Assembly: GCF_900095215.1 (NCBI RefSeq)
Contig: NZ_LT606949.1
Coordinates: forward strand, 1,152,690 to 1,216,689
DNA from: Polynucleobacter necessarius
GTDB lineage: Bacteria; Pseudomonadota; Gammaproteobacteria; Burkholderiales; Burkholderiaceae
Length of the DNA stretch: 64,000 bases
Reading direction: 5' to 3'
Made by a program: the position numbers and the translations under genes. Of this stretch, positions 37,080-47,561 are shown one piece after another; the first letter of the stretch is position 1; each line of letters opens with the position of its first letter. The notes under the pieces were generated by a model, which was given only the letters and a program-made list of their open reading frames with translations, did no database searches and was not told the DNA's origin.

Positions 37080-37826
37080 TTACAGCGAGCAAAGAAATTG
37101 TTCATCTTCTCGGGTTAGCAACCCTTTGGCTCTGGCCGATTCAATTAAGTCCGGTCTTAACCTGAACGTCAGCTCTAAAGACTTCTGCCGACGCCAATCC
37201 ACTATTTTAGCGTGATGTCCGCCTAAAAGCACGTCTGGAACAGATAAATTTTCATATATTTCTGGACGGGTGTAGTGGGGATAGTCCAAAAGACCATTCA
37301 TAAAGCTATCCTGAGTGGCTGATTCGCCATCTCCAAGAGCCCCTGGAATCAGCCTAATGACTGCATCCATCATCGCCATTGCAGGAATTTCACCACCAGA
37401 AAGCACAAAATCTCCAATAGAAAGCTGTAAATCCACGTTTCGCTCAACAAAACGCTGGTCGACAGCCTCATATCGACCACAAACAAAGCTTAAATTACCG
37501 TAATTGAGGATATCTGTCGCTATCTTCTGGGAAAATCGCTCTCCCTGTGGGGCTAGCAAGCAAATTGGCCCGCTTTCGATGCCTGCAGCTTGATGAGCTG
37601 ACCGAATTCCGACAACCGTGTCCTCCAAGGGTTTGGCCATCATCACCATGCCAGGACCACCGCCATAGGCACGATCATCCACCGTTTTACGATGATCCGA
37701 ACAAAAGTCTCGGGGATTCCAAAGATGCACGCTTGCCAAGGATTGCTCGCATGCTCGACCAGTAATGCCCCACTGCGTTACAGCGGAGAATATTTCTGGA
37801 AACAAGGTCACAACATCAAAGCGCAT
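37080..37826 (-). CDS. trmD: tRNA (guanine-N1)-methyltransferase
   Basis: TrmD makes m1G37 in tRNAs to prevent frameshifting. The 248-residue SPOUT enzyme shows FDVVTLFPEIFSAVTQWGIT at the N-terminus, DDRAYGGGPGMVMMAKPLED, the AdoMet-knot residues LSFVCGRYEAVDQRFVE, SIGDFVLSGGEIPAMAMMDA and LDYPHYTRPEIYENLSVPD. It lies 12 bases after rimM in the ribosomal operon. Confidence 0.98.
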   Translation of the reverse strand: MRFDVVTLFPEIFSAVTQWGITGRACEQSLASVHLWNPRDFCSDHRKTVDDRAYGGGPGMVMMAKPLEDTVVGIRSAHQAAGIESGPICLLAPQGERFSQKIATDILNYGNLSFVCGRYEAVDQRFVERNVDLQLSIGDFVLSGGEIPAMAMMDAVIRLIPGALGDGESATQDSFMNGLLDYPHYTRPEIYENLSVPDVLLGGHHAKIVDWRRQKSLELTFRLRPDLIESARAKGLLTREDEQFLCSL

Positions 37827-37838
37827 ATCAGTCTCGAT

Positions 37839-38399
37839 TTATTGCCAGTCGATGGTGATTGTTTTATTGGGCAGGTCGACGTTTTGCACCACTTCTTTTA
37901 CAAAGGGCACTAAATATTGAATTGTCTTTGTTTGCGCATCACCAATCGCAATCACGCCATGTGCGCCATTTTCAGTAACGTCAATCACATCACCTAAGAT
38001 TTCATCTTGCAGATTGATTGCTTTGCATCCAATGAGATCTACCCAGTAATAAGAATCCGCATCCGCCTTTGGAAAGGCATCGCGCGCAACCAGAATACGA
38101 GCTCCCTTTAATGCAAGCGCTTGATCGCGATCGGTAATGCCGTCCAATGCGAGCACCACATTTCCACTATGCATCTTGGCGCTCTTGACTTTGTATTGCG
38201 TCAATGAAGCTTGTTCTGTAGACACAGCAACGCCAGAATCCCTACGCGGAATAAGAGATAACCAAACCAATTTAGAAGAAAGAAGTGCTACAGGTTCTGA
38301 AGAGTGAGGTCTTACCTTCACTTGACCCTGCAAACCTTGCGCCTCAGAGATGGCGCCAAGTTCAATTAAATCATTTAAGGAAGGCGTACTCATTTGCAA
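37839..38399 (-). CDS. rimM: Ribosome maturation factor RimM
   Basis: RimM helps mature the 30S head by binding S19. The 186-residue protein has an N-terminal RimM domain (LGAISEAQGLQGQVKVRPHS) and a C-terminal PRC-barrel (YYWVDLIGCKAINLQDEILG, YLVPFVKEVVQNVDLPNKTI, TIDWQ). The first Met at 38399 or the second at 38393 (MSTPSLND) could be the start. It lies between rpsP and trmD as in most proteobacteria. Confidence 0.97.
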   Translation of the reverse strand: MQMSTPSLNDLIELGAISEAQGLQGQVKVRPHSSEPVALLSSKLVWLSLIPRRDSGVAVSTEQASLTQYKVKSAKMHSGNVVLALDGITDRDQALALKGARILVARDAFPKADADSYYWVDLIGCKAINLQDEILGDVIDVTENGAHGVIAIGDAQTKTIQYLVPFVKEVVQNVDLPNKTITIDWQ

Positions 38400-38485
38400 G
38401 ACACCTTATTTTCCCAAAATAGCACTACAAGACATTCTGCCACTAAAAACTCCACCGCAACGATGAAGTTTGTAGCAAAAGAATA

Positions 38486-38731
38486 TTAAACAGCTGGATT
38501 GTTTTTAATCAAACGCACTACCGTTGGGGAGATTTGCGCACCAACACCAGTCCAGTAAGTCAAACGATCTTGAGCAATACGCATTGCTTGTTCAGTAGCC
38601 GCTGCTTGTGGATTGAAATACCCAATACGCTCGATAAAGTTCGAGTCACGACGGTTGCGCTTATCAGTAGCAACGATGCTGTAAAAAGGGCGCTTCTTAG
38701 AACCGCCGCGTGCCAGTCGAATGACGACCAT
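38486..38731 (-). CDS. rpsP: 30S ribosomal protein S16
   Basis: The 81-residue protein begins [20 protein letters not shown] and has [20 protein letters not shown] and [20 protein letters not shown], the full S16 pattern. An AAGGAAT ribosome site precedes the ATG. It is the first gene of the operon with rimM, trmD and rplS. Confidence 0.98.
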
Positions 38732-38958
38732 ACTTATTCCTTAAAATCTAAAATGAAAACAGGTTAATTACAACCCAATGAAATTTCTACAAAAAAACTT
38801 TGGGCTCCAGTTCACCAAATACACAGATACGGTGGAGCGGAAAATCTCATATTTTACACGAAAACCCCTACTTTTTCCACCTATTTACGCAGACAAGACA
38901 GTAAAATAGAATGCGGGCAAAGATAAACAATATATTAAAAACAATAACTTAGACAAAT

Positions 38959-39483
38959 ATGATCGCTAAATCCAGTCATTCGAACTACATTAGAAGCCAT
39001 ATAAATAAGCTCTTTCCGCTAATTGCTTGTCTTGGCCTGGGGCTTTTAGGGGGCTGCGCTAACGTGATACCCCCTTGTGGAGCCAAAATCAGCCCTCCAA
39101 GCAGCGAACTCAAAAACACTAAATGGGAACTCACTCGCTGGAATCTACCCCCCAACAGCAATGGAGAGGTGCGTACCCGCCAGATTCCCCAGGGTGATGC
39201 CAGCAACCCCATTCAAATTATTTTTGACGCCAATGGTCAGCGTGTCAGCGGCTCTACAGGATGCAATCGTTTTACCGCCACACTCGATGAAGACGCTCGC
39301 GGCTTCTCTCTCAAACAAATCGCGAGCACTAAGATGGCTTGTAGCCCGCAACGCATGGAACTGGAGAATGACTTTCTCTATGAACTCAATGACTATCGCA
39401 GCATTGTGCGCAATGGCGATCAATTGCTCATGATTGGCACTGATCGCGAAGTACTCCGCTTTACACAAAAACAAAATAAATAA
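38959..39483 (+). CDS. META/HslJ-domain lipoprotein
   Basis: The 174-residue protein has a lipoprotein signal: a hydrophobic stretch ending LGLGLLGGCANVIPP, with the lipobox cysteine at about residue 33. The META domain follows with LKNTKWELTRWNLPPNS, FDANGQRVSGSTGCNRFTAT, MACSPQRMELENDFLYELND and LRF near the end. META proteins such as HslJ are linked to heat or novobiocin resistance; the exact role is unknown. The long polar stretch before the hydrophobic core suggests the true start could be later, but no better ATG is seen. It is intact. Confidence 0.85.
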   Translation: MIAKSSHSNYIRSHINKLFPLIACLGLGLLGGCANVIPPCGAKISPPSSELKNTKWELTRWNLPPNSNGEVRTRQIPQGDASNPIQIIFDANGQRVSGSTGCNRFTATLDEDARGFSLKQIASTKMACSPQRMELENDFLYELNDYRSIVRNGDQLLMIGTDREVLRFTQKQNK

Positions 39484-39508
39484 GCATCAAAAATTTACAG
39501 AAACATTC

Positions 39509-39955
39509 ATGAAAAAATCCAAACTTCTTTTTTGCGCACTCGGACTACTCTTACCTGGAAGTGGCCTCCACTGCTTTTACCTGCAAGGACTAAAATCTTT
39601 TTGGGCATGGGTTCAGTTATTTTCTTTAATTGGTGGCGCAGCGGGCTGGGTGATCCTAAAAGACGCTCATTTTCATTCGGCTCCAGGATGGGTGCTTATT
39701 ACCTTTGGCTTCATCGCCATTGAAGCGAGCTGGTTAACTACGATTGCATATGGCTTACGTCTAGATGAAAAGTGGGATGCGCAATTTAATCCCGGCATTG
39801 AGGAGCATCGTCGCAGCCGCTCGGGTTGGCTAGAAATATTGACCGTCATCTTCTCCCTGGTCTTTGGCGCAGGTGTGATGATGACTTTTTTAGCCGTATC
39901 TTTTGAGCAATTTTTTATTTCTCAAATCCACGAAGCAAAAAAGCTATCCCAATAA
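39509..39955 (+). CDS. Small membrane protein with TM2-like start
   Basis: The 148-residue product starts at ATG 39509, 26 bases after the META gene. Its first part, LLLPGSGLHCFYLQGLKSFW, resembles a TM2 domain (a Gly-x-x-x-x-Phe-Tyr-x-Gly turn between two helices). Three hydrophobic segments follow near residues 35-50, 60-83 and 113-135. Function is unknown. It likely shares a transcript with the META lipoprotein, and a terminator lies over its end. Confidence 0.65.
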   Translation: MKKSKLLFCALGLLLPGSGLHCFYLQGLKSFWAWVQLFSLIGGAAGWVILKDAHFHSAPGWVLITFGFIAIEASWLTTIAYGLRLDEKWDAQFNPGIEEHRRSRSGWLEILTVIFSLVFGAGVMMTFLAVSFEQFFISQIHEAKKLSQ

Positions 39956-39976
39956 TTGCAGATAGCTTTGTTTTTG
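39940..39976 (+). terminator. Terminator after the small membrane protein
   Basis: AAAGCTATC at 39940-39948 pairs with GATAGCTTT at 39961-39969 around a 12-base loop, followed by GTTTTT. The stem starts inside the last codons of the gene at 39509. Confidence 0.75.
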
Positions 39977-40023
39977 CGCGAACCGCTCTCTTAGTGGCGG
40001 TTTTTTATTTTCTTTTAGATTGT

Positions 40024-41809
40024 TTAGAACTGCTCTACTTCTAAGGCATTAGTAGAGTGACCGCTTTCTACAATGGATGTAGCCAAGGCTTGTGCTTGCG
40101 GCATTAAATTCTCCGCGAAGAAACGCGCCGTAGCAATCTTTGCGTTATAGAAACGAGGGTCGCCATCACGCAAACGTTCCGCAGCCAAAAGCGCTCTAGC
40201 CATTTGCCAGCCACCCAATACCAAGCCCGACAAACGGAGGTAAGCAAAGCTACCAGCGTAAACCGACTTCGTGTCGGTCTTTGCATTTGCAACAATGTAG
40301 GCAGCTGCCTGATCAAATGCCGCGCGAGCTAAAGTAAGCTGCTTCAACACGGCTTGAGCATCAGCCGAACCACTTGCCGCCAAATCTTTTTCTGTAGCGG
40401 CAATTTTCTGAGACCACTCTTTCGCAATAGCGCCACCATCGCGCACTGTTTTTCTACCCACCAAGTCGTTTGTCTGAATCGCGGTAGTACCTTCGTAAAT
40501 TGTCAGGATACGAGCATCGCGATAGTGTTGTGCGGCGCCAGTTTCCTCAATAAAGCCCATGCCACCATGGACTTGAACACCTAGGCTAGCAACTTCAATA
40601 GACATCTCTGTAGAGAAGCATTGGACAATCGACACTAAAAATTCATAAATAGCCTGGTTGGCTTTGCGTACAGCCTCATCTGGAGCTGCATGCTGCGCAT
40701 CATAAGCAGATGCGGCATAGAAGCCAATGCGCGTGATGACTCGGTATAGGCGCGCATTGTCATGAGCATGCGCTTCACATCTGGCTGATGAATAATTGCC
40801 ACAGGCCTAGGAGAACCAGCTAAGTCACGACTTTGGACGCGATCTTTAGCGTATTGCACTGCTTTTTGATATGCGCGCTCAGCCACCGCTACACCCTGCA
40901 TGCCAACCGCAAAGCGCGCGGCATTCATCATCACAAACACGTATTCAAGGCCACGGTTTTCTTCGCCAACTAAGTATCCAATCGCGCCACCGTGATCACC
41001 AAACTGCAACACCGCTGTTGGACTCGCTTTAATACCAAGCTTATGCTCAATCGAAACGCAATGCACATCATTACGCTCACCTAATGAACCATCAGCATTG
41101 ACCAAGAACTTCGGCACCACAAATAAAGAAATCCCCTTCACGCCTTCAGGCGCATCAGGCGTTCTTGCTAACGCCAAATGGCCAATATTTTTGGCCATAT
41201 CGTGCTCACCGTAAGTGATGAAGATTTTGATGCCAAAAATTTTATAAGTGCCATCGCCTTCCGGAACCGCGCGAGAACGCACCATTGACAGGGCTGAGCC
41301 GGCCTGTGGCTCGGTGAGGTTCATCGTTCCAGTCCACTCACCAGCAAGCATCTTCGGAACGTATTGCTCCTGCAGCTCTGGGCTCGCGGCCGTCAACAAG
41401 GCTTCAATAGCGCCATCAGTGAGCAATGGGCAGAGTGCAAAAGAAAGATTGGCGGCATTGACCATCTCTAAACAAGCAGTTGAGATGAGTTTTGGCAAAC
41501 CTTGTCCACCAAACTCCGCCGGATGAATCGCGCCTTGCCAGCCTGCAGCAGCGTATTGCTCAAACGCGTTCTTAAACCCTGGGTAGTAGTCACTACACCA
41601 TCCTTCAATGAGCTAGGGTTTTGATCTCCCGCCCAATTGAGAGGCGCCACTACATCCTGATTGAATTTCGCGGACTCTTCCAAAATAGCTGGCGCCAAAT
41701 CTACGTCCGCTCCTGCGTCAGGATAAGACGGATAAGCAACGACATCCGATAGCCCAGCTAGTTCATTCATGACAAACAACATATCTTTCACTGGCGCTAC
41801 GTATGGCAT
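40024..41809 (-). pseudogene. Acyl-CoA dehydrogenase (FadE-type, ~600 aa), two frameshifts
   Basis: The N-terminal part (from ATG 41809) reads PYVAPVKDMLFVMNELAGLS and breaks near 41565. The next frame carries GEWTGTMNLTEPQAGSALSM (FAD-region; relatives have AGSDLS), IFITYGEHDMAKNIGHLALA and FVMMNAARFAVGMQGVAVAE. It breaks again near 40725. The last frame gives MSIEVASLGVQVHGGMGFIE and the C-terminal domain characteristic of the long FadE-like class to 40024. It is the dehydrogenase expected to pass electrons to the intact EtfBA encoded just upstream. It lies 63 bases after etfA and was likely in the same operon. Confidence 0.9.
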
Positions 41810-41872
41810 TACAACTCCTTGTAATTCAAATTCAATAATTCAAATAAATATTCTGGCGATACAAAATACCGC

Positions 41873-42808
41873 TTAACCCAGGGCTTTTGTCAGCTCTGGC
41901 ACAGCGGTATTCAGATCGGCTACCAAGCCATAATCGGCAACGCCAAAAATTGGCGCTTCCGGATCCTTATTGATGGCAACGATCACCTTAGCATCTTTCA
42001 TGCCCGCCAAATGCTGAATAGCGCCAGAGATACCAACGGCGATATAAAGTTGCGGAGCCACAATCTTGCCAGTCTGACCTACTTGATAGTCGTTTGGAAC
42101 ATAGCCTGCATCAACTGCTGCGCGAGAAGCCCCCAACGCCGCACCAAGTTTGTCGGCCAATGGGGTAATGATTTCTTGATACTTCTCACCAGATCCCACT
42201 CCCCGACCACCAGAGACAATGATCTTGGCCGCAGTCAGTTCTGGACGATCAGACTTGGTGAGTTCACGACCCACAAAGGATGATTGCGCCTTGCTATCAG
42301 CAGCGGCAGCTTGCTCAACAGCAGCTGAACCGCCAGTGGCAGCTGCAGGATCAAAGCCAGTGGTGCGCACAGTAATCACTTTAATTGGATCGGCTGATTG
42401 CACGGTAGCAATCGCATTGCCCGCATAAATTGGACGCTCAAAAGTATCAGCCGAGACTACCTTAGTAATATCGGATAGCTGGGCAACATCTAACTTAGCT
42501 GCGACGCGTGGCAATACATTCTTACCGTTAGCAGTTGCTGGGGCCAAGACGTGACTATAGTTGCTTGCAATCGCGAGGATTTGCGCAGCCAAAGGTTCGG
42601 CCAATTGATCAGCCAGATTTGCCGCATCAACCTGAATCACTTTACGAACGCCAGGAATTTGAGCGGCCGCAGATGCAGCGGCATCAGACTGATTGCCAGC
42701 TACTAAAACGTCAACTTCTGGTGAGCACTGCAAAGCAGCTGCTACCGCATTTAAAGTTGCAGCTTTTAAGGATTGATTATCGTGTTCGGCAAGAACTAGC
42801 GCCGCCAT
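41873..42808 (-). CDS. etfA: Electron transfer flavoprotein, alpha subunit
   Basis: The 311-residue subunit takes electrons from acyl-CoA dehydrogenases and passes them to ETF-quinone oxidoreductase. The C-terminal FAD-binding domain is complete: KIIVSGGRGVGSGEKYQEII, GASRAAVDAGYVPNDYQVGQ, YIAVGISGAIQHLAGMKDAK and VAINKDPEAPIFGVADYGLV. It begins directly after the etfB stop (TAA then ATG), so the two are coupled. It is intact, while the neighbouring dehydrogenase and ligase genes are broken. Confidence 0.96.
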   Translation of the reverse strand: MAALVLAEHDNQSLKAATLNAVAAALQCSPEVDVLVAGNQSDAAASAAAQIPGVRKVIQVDAANLADQLAEPLAAQILAIASNYSHVLAPATANGKNVLPRVAAKLDVAQLSDITKVVSADTFERPIYAGNAIATVQSADPIKVITVRTTGFDPAAATGGSAAVEQAAAADSKAQSSFVGRELTKSDRPELTAAKIIVSGGRGVGSGEKYQEIITPLADKLGAALGASRAAVDAGYVPNDYQVGQTGKIVAPQLYIAVGISGAIQHLAGMKDAKVIVAINKDPEAPIFGVADYGLVADLNTAVPELTKALG

Positions 42809-43558
42809 TTAGATCACCTTCGCTTCATGTTTAAGTTTTTCTACCAGAGCTGCTACATCAGCAACCATCACCCCTGCGGAGCGCTTAGGCGGCTCTTCTA
42901 CTTTAAGTATTTTGAGGCGTGGGGCAATATCCACACCCAACTTTTCAAGCTTCACGATATCAATTGCCTTTTGCTTGGCCTTCATGATATTCGGCAAAGT
43001 CACGTAGCGTGGCTCATTCAAACGCAAGTCAGTCGTAATAACTGCAGGCAATGAAAGCGCAATTGTTTCTAGGCCACCATCGACTTCACGAGTCACGGTA
43101 GCTTTACCATCAGCAACAACCACTTTAGACGCAAAAGTTGCCTGAGGGATATCTAACAAACTAGCCAGCATCTGACCTGTTTGATTGCTATCGTCATCAA
43201 TCGCTTGTTTACCTAAAATAATGATCTGCACCTGTTCTTTTTCAGAGAGTGCCTTGAGAATCTTCGCTACAGCTAAAGGCTGCAAGTCGGCATCTGTTTC
43301 AACCAGGATGGCACGGTCTGCACCAATAGCCAAGGCAGTACGGAGAGTTTCTTGACACTGGATTGCACCAGCACTCACGACAACCACTTCAGTGGCAACG
43401 CCAGCCTCTTTTAAGCGCACCGCCTCTTCAACAGCAATCTCGTCAAAAGGATTCATACTCATTTTGACGTTAGCCAAATCCACACCGGAGTTATCCGACT
43501 TCACTCGAATTTTGACGTTGTAATCGACAACGCGTTTTACAACTACTAAGATTTTCAT
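42809..43558 (-). CDS. etfB: Electron transfer flavoprotein, beta subunit
   Basis: The 249-residue subunit begins [20 protein letters not shown] and has the conserved [20 protein letters not shown], the AMP-binding [20 protein letters not shown], and the ETF-beta signature region [20 protein letters not shown] with [17 protein letters not shown]. Length and order match. It is coupled to etfA and both are intact. Confidence 0.97.
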   Translation of the reverse strand: MKILVVVKRVVDYNVKIRVKSDNSGVDLANVKMSMNPFDEIAVEEAVRLKEAGVATEVVVVSAGAIQCQETLRTALAIGADRAILVETDADLQPLAVAKILKALSEKEQVQIIILGKQAIDDDSNQTGQMLASLLDIPQATFASKVVVADGKATVTREVDGGLETIALSLPAVITTDLRLNEPRYVTLPNIMKAKQKAIDIVKLEKLGVDIAPRLKILKVEEPPKRSAGVMVADVAALVEKLKHEAKVI

Positions 43559-43613
43559 TGGGAATTCTCAATAATAGTTAACGATTTATTTTATCCGCCC
43601 CGCAGACTAAGTT

Positions 43614-45263
43614 CTAGACATCAATAGCGGTGGCAGAGCCAGCCTGCTTGCGCAACTCAAACTTCTGAAGCTTGCCAGTGGAGGTCTTCGGCAACTCGCA
43701 GAACACAATCGCTCTAGGAACCTTAACGCCAGCCAAATGCTGCTTGCAATGGGCAATAATTTCCTCGGGAGTGACCTCTGAACCAGGCTTGATTGCCAGG
43801 AAGGCGCAAGGGGTTCCCCCCCCACTTCGGATCTGGCCTAGCAACCACTGCGGCGGCATTGACTGCCGGGTGACGGTAGAGGACATCCTCCACCTCAACA
43901 TAGGAAATATTTCCCCCGCCAGAAATAATGATGTCTTTACTACGGTCTTTCATTTTGACGTAGCCATCTGGATTCATGACAGCCAAGTCACCAGAATGGA
44001 ACCAACCCCCTTCAAATGCTTCTTTGGTTGCCTTCTCGTTTTTTAAATAACCCTTCATGGCGATATTGCCCTTGAACATAATTTCGCCCATGGTTTCACC
44101 ATCCGCCGGAACCGGTTTCATCGTTTCTGGATCCAGAACTGCGATTGCTTGTTGCATGTGATAACGCACACCTTGACGCGCATTTAAACGAGCGCGTTCG
44201 CCGATATCTAAATCATTCTACTCGTCTTGCTTAACGCACACAGATGCCGGTCCATATACCTCGGTCAATCCATACACCTGAGTTAAGTCAAAACCTAACT
44301 TTTCCATGCCTTCAATAATCGACGCAGGAGGTGCTGCGCCAGCAATTAAACCTTGAACACCGGTTGGTACACCGGCCTTTAATTCATCTGGCGCGTTGAC
44401 CAAGAGGTTATGAACAATAGGGGCAGCGCAATAGTGACGCCATGGTCTTTAATGGCTGCAAAAATATGTTGTGCATCCACGCGACGCAACCACACGTTCA
44501 CACCGGCGCGCGCAGCAATCGTCCACGGGAAACACCAACCATTGCAATGAAACATCGGAAGGGTTCAAAGGTATACAGGGTGTTTATTGATATCCCAATC
44601 CAAGACATTCGATACCGCGTTGATTGCGGCGCCACGGTGGTGATACACAACCCCCTTAGGATTACCAGTAGTGCCTGAGGTGTAATTCAAGTAAATCGCC
44701 TGCCATTCATCGGCAGGCACTTGCCACGCAAATTGAGGGTCACCTGCAGAGAGTAATTTTTCATCAGTGAGAGTGCCTAACTTTTCACCGGGCACATCAA
44801 ACTCTTTTTCTTCAACGTCAATCACCAAGAAGGCACGACCGGATTCTTTTTGAGCAATCTCCAGCGCTTTTTTCATCACAGCCGAAAACTCTGGATCCAC
44901 AATCACCCCTTTTGCTGCACCATGATTGAGCATGAATGCGATTAACTCAGCATCTAAACGGGTGTCAAGGGCATTCAATACCGCGCCCGCCATAGGAATA
45001 CCAAAGTGCGCCTCTACCATTGGAGAGGTGTTTGGCAACATAACCGCTACCGTATCACCTAAGCCAATCCCGTGTTTTTGCAAGGCACTTGCCAAACGAC
45101 GGCAACGCTCATAAGTTTGCTTCCAGGTCTGACGCAACTTCCCATGAATGATCGCCGTTTTATTCGGATAAATTTCCGCCGAGCGCTCTAAAAAAAGTAA
45201 TGGGGTGATTGGGGTGTAGTTGGCTGGATTGCGATCCAAACCCTGTTCATAAATATTTGCCAT
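43614..45263 (-). pseudogene. Acyl-CoA synthetase (AMP-dependent, medium-chain type), broken
   Basis: Starting at ATG 45263, the N-terminal part includes the ATP motif LNYTSGTTGNPKGVVYHHRG. A TGA at 44565-44567 replaces a Trp expected before TLPMFHCNGWCFPW. A frameshift near 44410 follows. A TAG at 44218-44220 again replaces an expected Trp (before NDLDIGERARLNARQGVRY). A last frameshift occurs at the C8 run 43816-43823, after which VTPEEIIAHCKQHLAGVKVP and the catalytic Lys region PKTSTGKLQKFELRKQ run to 43614. The full protein, about 550 residues, would activate fatty acids ahead of the dehydrogenase. Confidence 0.9.
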
Positions 45264-45305
45264 TTTCAGCTTTCGATTTCGTTTTACTAATTTACATTCA
45301 CTATA

Positions 45306-46225
45306 TTAAATATCGGCCAAGGCCTTAATGTGAGCCACCACACTGCGACCTAAGGCGGAAAGGTTATAACCACCTTCTAAGCAGCTCACGATTCGACCTT
45401 GCGCGTAGTCATTAGCGATTTCTTTTAAGCGCTTAGTTATCCAGACATAGTCATCCTCAACCAGGCCCATTTGACCCAGACCGTCTTCGCGGTGCGCATC
45501 AAAGCCCGCTGAAATAATAACAAGCTCTGGCTCAAAAGTACGCAACGCTGGCAACCATCTCTCTTCCACAATCGAACGTACTACATCACCGCGTGTCGCC
45601 GCAGGCAGAGGCACGTTTACCATATTATTGACGTGATCAAGGCCGCTATAGGGGTAAACAGGATGTTGGAAGAAGCTGCACATTAAAACATTGGGGTCAT
45701 TGAAAAAAGCGGCCTCCGTTCCATTGCCATGATGGACATCAAAATCAATAATAGCTACGCGCTCGATGCCACGCATTTCCATCGCATAACGGGCTGCAAT
45801 AGCTACGTTGTCGAACAAACAAAATCCCATAGAGCGAGTTGGCTCTGCGTGATGTCCTGGCGGCCTTACCGCGCAAAAGACATTTTCAACCCCAGCCTTC
45901 ATTACAGCATCTACACTCGCAATGGCCGCACCTGCTGCTCGTAATTAAGCTCTATAGGTATGGGGTTCATGATGGTGTCACCATCCAGCATGAAATAACC
46001 GCTCTCAGGGGCGCGATCTCGCACGAATGACACGTGGTCTGGACTATGCACTAACTCCAGTTGATCCTCAGTTGCCAAGGGGGCGTTCAAATGATGTAAA
46101 AATCGGTCAACGCCGCTGCGGATCAACTGATCATTGATCGCCTGAATTCGTTCTGGACATTCTGGATGATGGCTACCCATCTCATGTTTCAACAAGTCCG
46201 GATGAGTTATGTATCCTGTTGTCAT
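45306..46225 (-). pseudogene. Histone deacetylase family protein (acetylpolyamine amidohydrolase-like), broken
   Basis: The N-terminal part begins TTGYITHPDLLKHEMGSHHP with the ECPERI motif. Near 45965 the frame shifts (one C short in ACCCCAT) and the correct frame also holds a TAA, near 45945. It then continues as VFCAVRPPGHHAEPTRSMGF (the catalytic His pair), IDFDVHHGNGTEAAF (zinc Asp/His) and SAGFDAHREDGLGQMGL (zinc Asp), ending AHIKALADI. Intact relatives near acyl-CoA genes deacetylate small molecules or proteins. Two lesions are close together. Confidence 0.88.
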
Positions 46226-46309
46226 TACTCAAAAATCCTCAATAGCAAATTTGTAATTTTTATAATCTAATAAAACGTGCTCAACTTTCGAAAATCCAAC
46301 CCCTGCCAG

Positions 46310-47554
46310 ATGAACTTTCGCATCTCCTGCTTACTCTTTGCTCTTTTGTTAGCGGGTTGCTCTAGCAACCCCACACAGCCAACCCAATCGCAACAGTCCA
46401 TCGTAAACCAGACGGATGATGCGGTCACCGAGGCGCGTTTTAGCCAAAACCTCAACGCACTACTAGGGGCAGTCTCCCAAACCCAAGAAATCCCCCTCCC
46501 AACCCTAGAAATCGGCTTTCTAGATGCTAAAACGATTCCATCTATTCGCAAATTGGTATTACCCCCATCGGGGACGTTTAAGAAGAACTGGATGGCTTAT
46601 CGTAAGCGCTTTATTGAACCCGTTCGCCTAAAGGCTGGTAGGGCATTTTGGGAGCAAAACCAGGCCTTTTTGAGCCAAGTGGAGCAAGACTCGGGGGTGC
46701 CTGCCGAAATTATTGTGGCCATTATTGGTATTGAGACCATCTATGGACGCCAAACAGGCAACTTTAGAGTGAAGGACGCACTCTCCACCCTTGCCTTTAG
46801 CTATCCAGAAACCCCCAATAAATCAGCACGGAAACAACTCTTTAAAGATCAACTCAAAGAACTGATTCTGATGTGCTGGACAGAGGCTGGCGGCAAGCTG
46901 CCTGCGAAAAACAGTAGTCAAGGCGTGAATAGCGCCCGATTTAGCGCATGCTTAAACCAAAACAGCTCTTACGCTGGCGCCATCGGACTGCCGCAATTCA
47001 TGCCCAGCAGCATACGGAGCTTTGCGATCGACGGAGATGATGACGGGCAAATTGATCTCAAACAAAGCCCTAAAGATGCTATTGCCAGCGTTGCCAATTT
47101 CATGAAAAAACATGGTTGGCAAACTGGGATGCCGATTTCCTTTCCGGTTCATGTCAGTGGCATCAATGCTGCAAAAGCACTGGCTGATGGTGAACCTCAA
47201 GTGAAATTTACTGTTCAAGAGCTCATTGATCAAGGCATCTTGACCAAGCAACAAGGCAATCTACAGAGTGGTGGTGTAGAGCCTCAGAGCAAAGCATTTA
47301 TTATTGACCTTCCCTATCCCGATAAGGATGGTCACGACCAGGTGCAATATGTTGTTGGCTTACATAATTTCTTGACGATTGTGCAATACAACCGCAGTTA
47401 TTTTTACGCGCAAAGTGTGGCTGAATTTGCGGAAGCCTTGGGATACAAAAACCAGAGCGTGGTACCAGTAGAAAGCGTTAGCAAATCGACTGCGCATATC
47501 AAAAATACGGGCACTCCATCCAAGCCAAAAAATCAAGCTCAAAGAAGAAAGTGA
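46310..47554 (+). CDS. mltB: Lytic murein transglycosylase B (lipoprotein)
   Basis: The 414-residue enzyme cuts the glycan backbone of peptidoglycan. From ATG 46310 the leader is NFRISCLLFALLLAGCSSN, with the lipobox cysteine at about residue 16; an upstream GTG at 46277 would bury this signal. The slt family 103 core includes GVPAEIIVAIIGIETIYGRQ with the catalytic Glu, YAGAIGLPQFMPSSIRSFA and KDAIASVANFMKKHGWQTGM. A basic C-terminal tail follows. It is intact and convergent with cysM. Confidence 0.95.
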   Translation: MNFRISCLLFALLLAGCSSNPTQPTQSQQSIVNQTDDAVTEARFSQNLNALLGAVSQTQEIPLPTLEIGFLDAKTIPSIRKLVLPPSGTFKKNWMAYRKRFIEPVRLKAGRAFWEQNQAFLSQVEQDSGVPAEIIVAIIGIETIYGRQTGNFRVKDALSTLAFSYPETPNKSARKQLFKDQLKELILMCWTEAGGKLPAKNSSQGVNSARFSACLNQNSSYAGAIGLPQFMPSSIRSFAIDGDDDGQIDLKQSPKDAIASVANFMKKHGWQTGMPISFPVHVSGINAAKALADGEPQVKFTVQELIDQGILTKQQGNLQSGGVEPQSKAFIIDLPYPDKDGHDQVQYVVGLHNFLTIVQYNRSYFYAQSVAEFAEALGYKNQSVVPVESVSKSTAHIKNTGTPSKPKNQAQRRK

Positions 47555-47561
47555 AGTCTAC

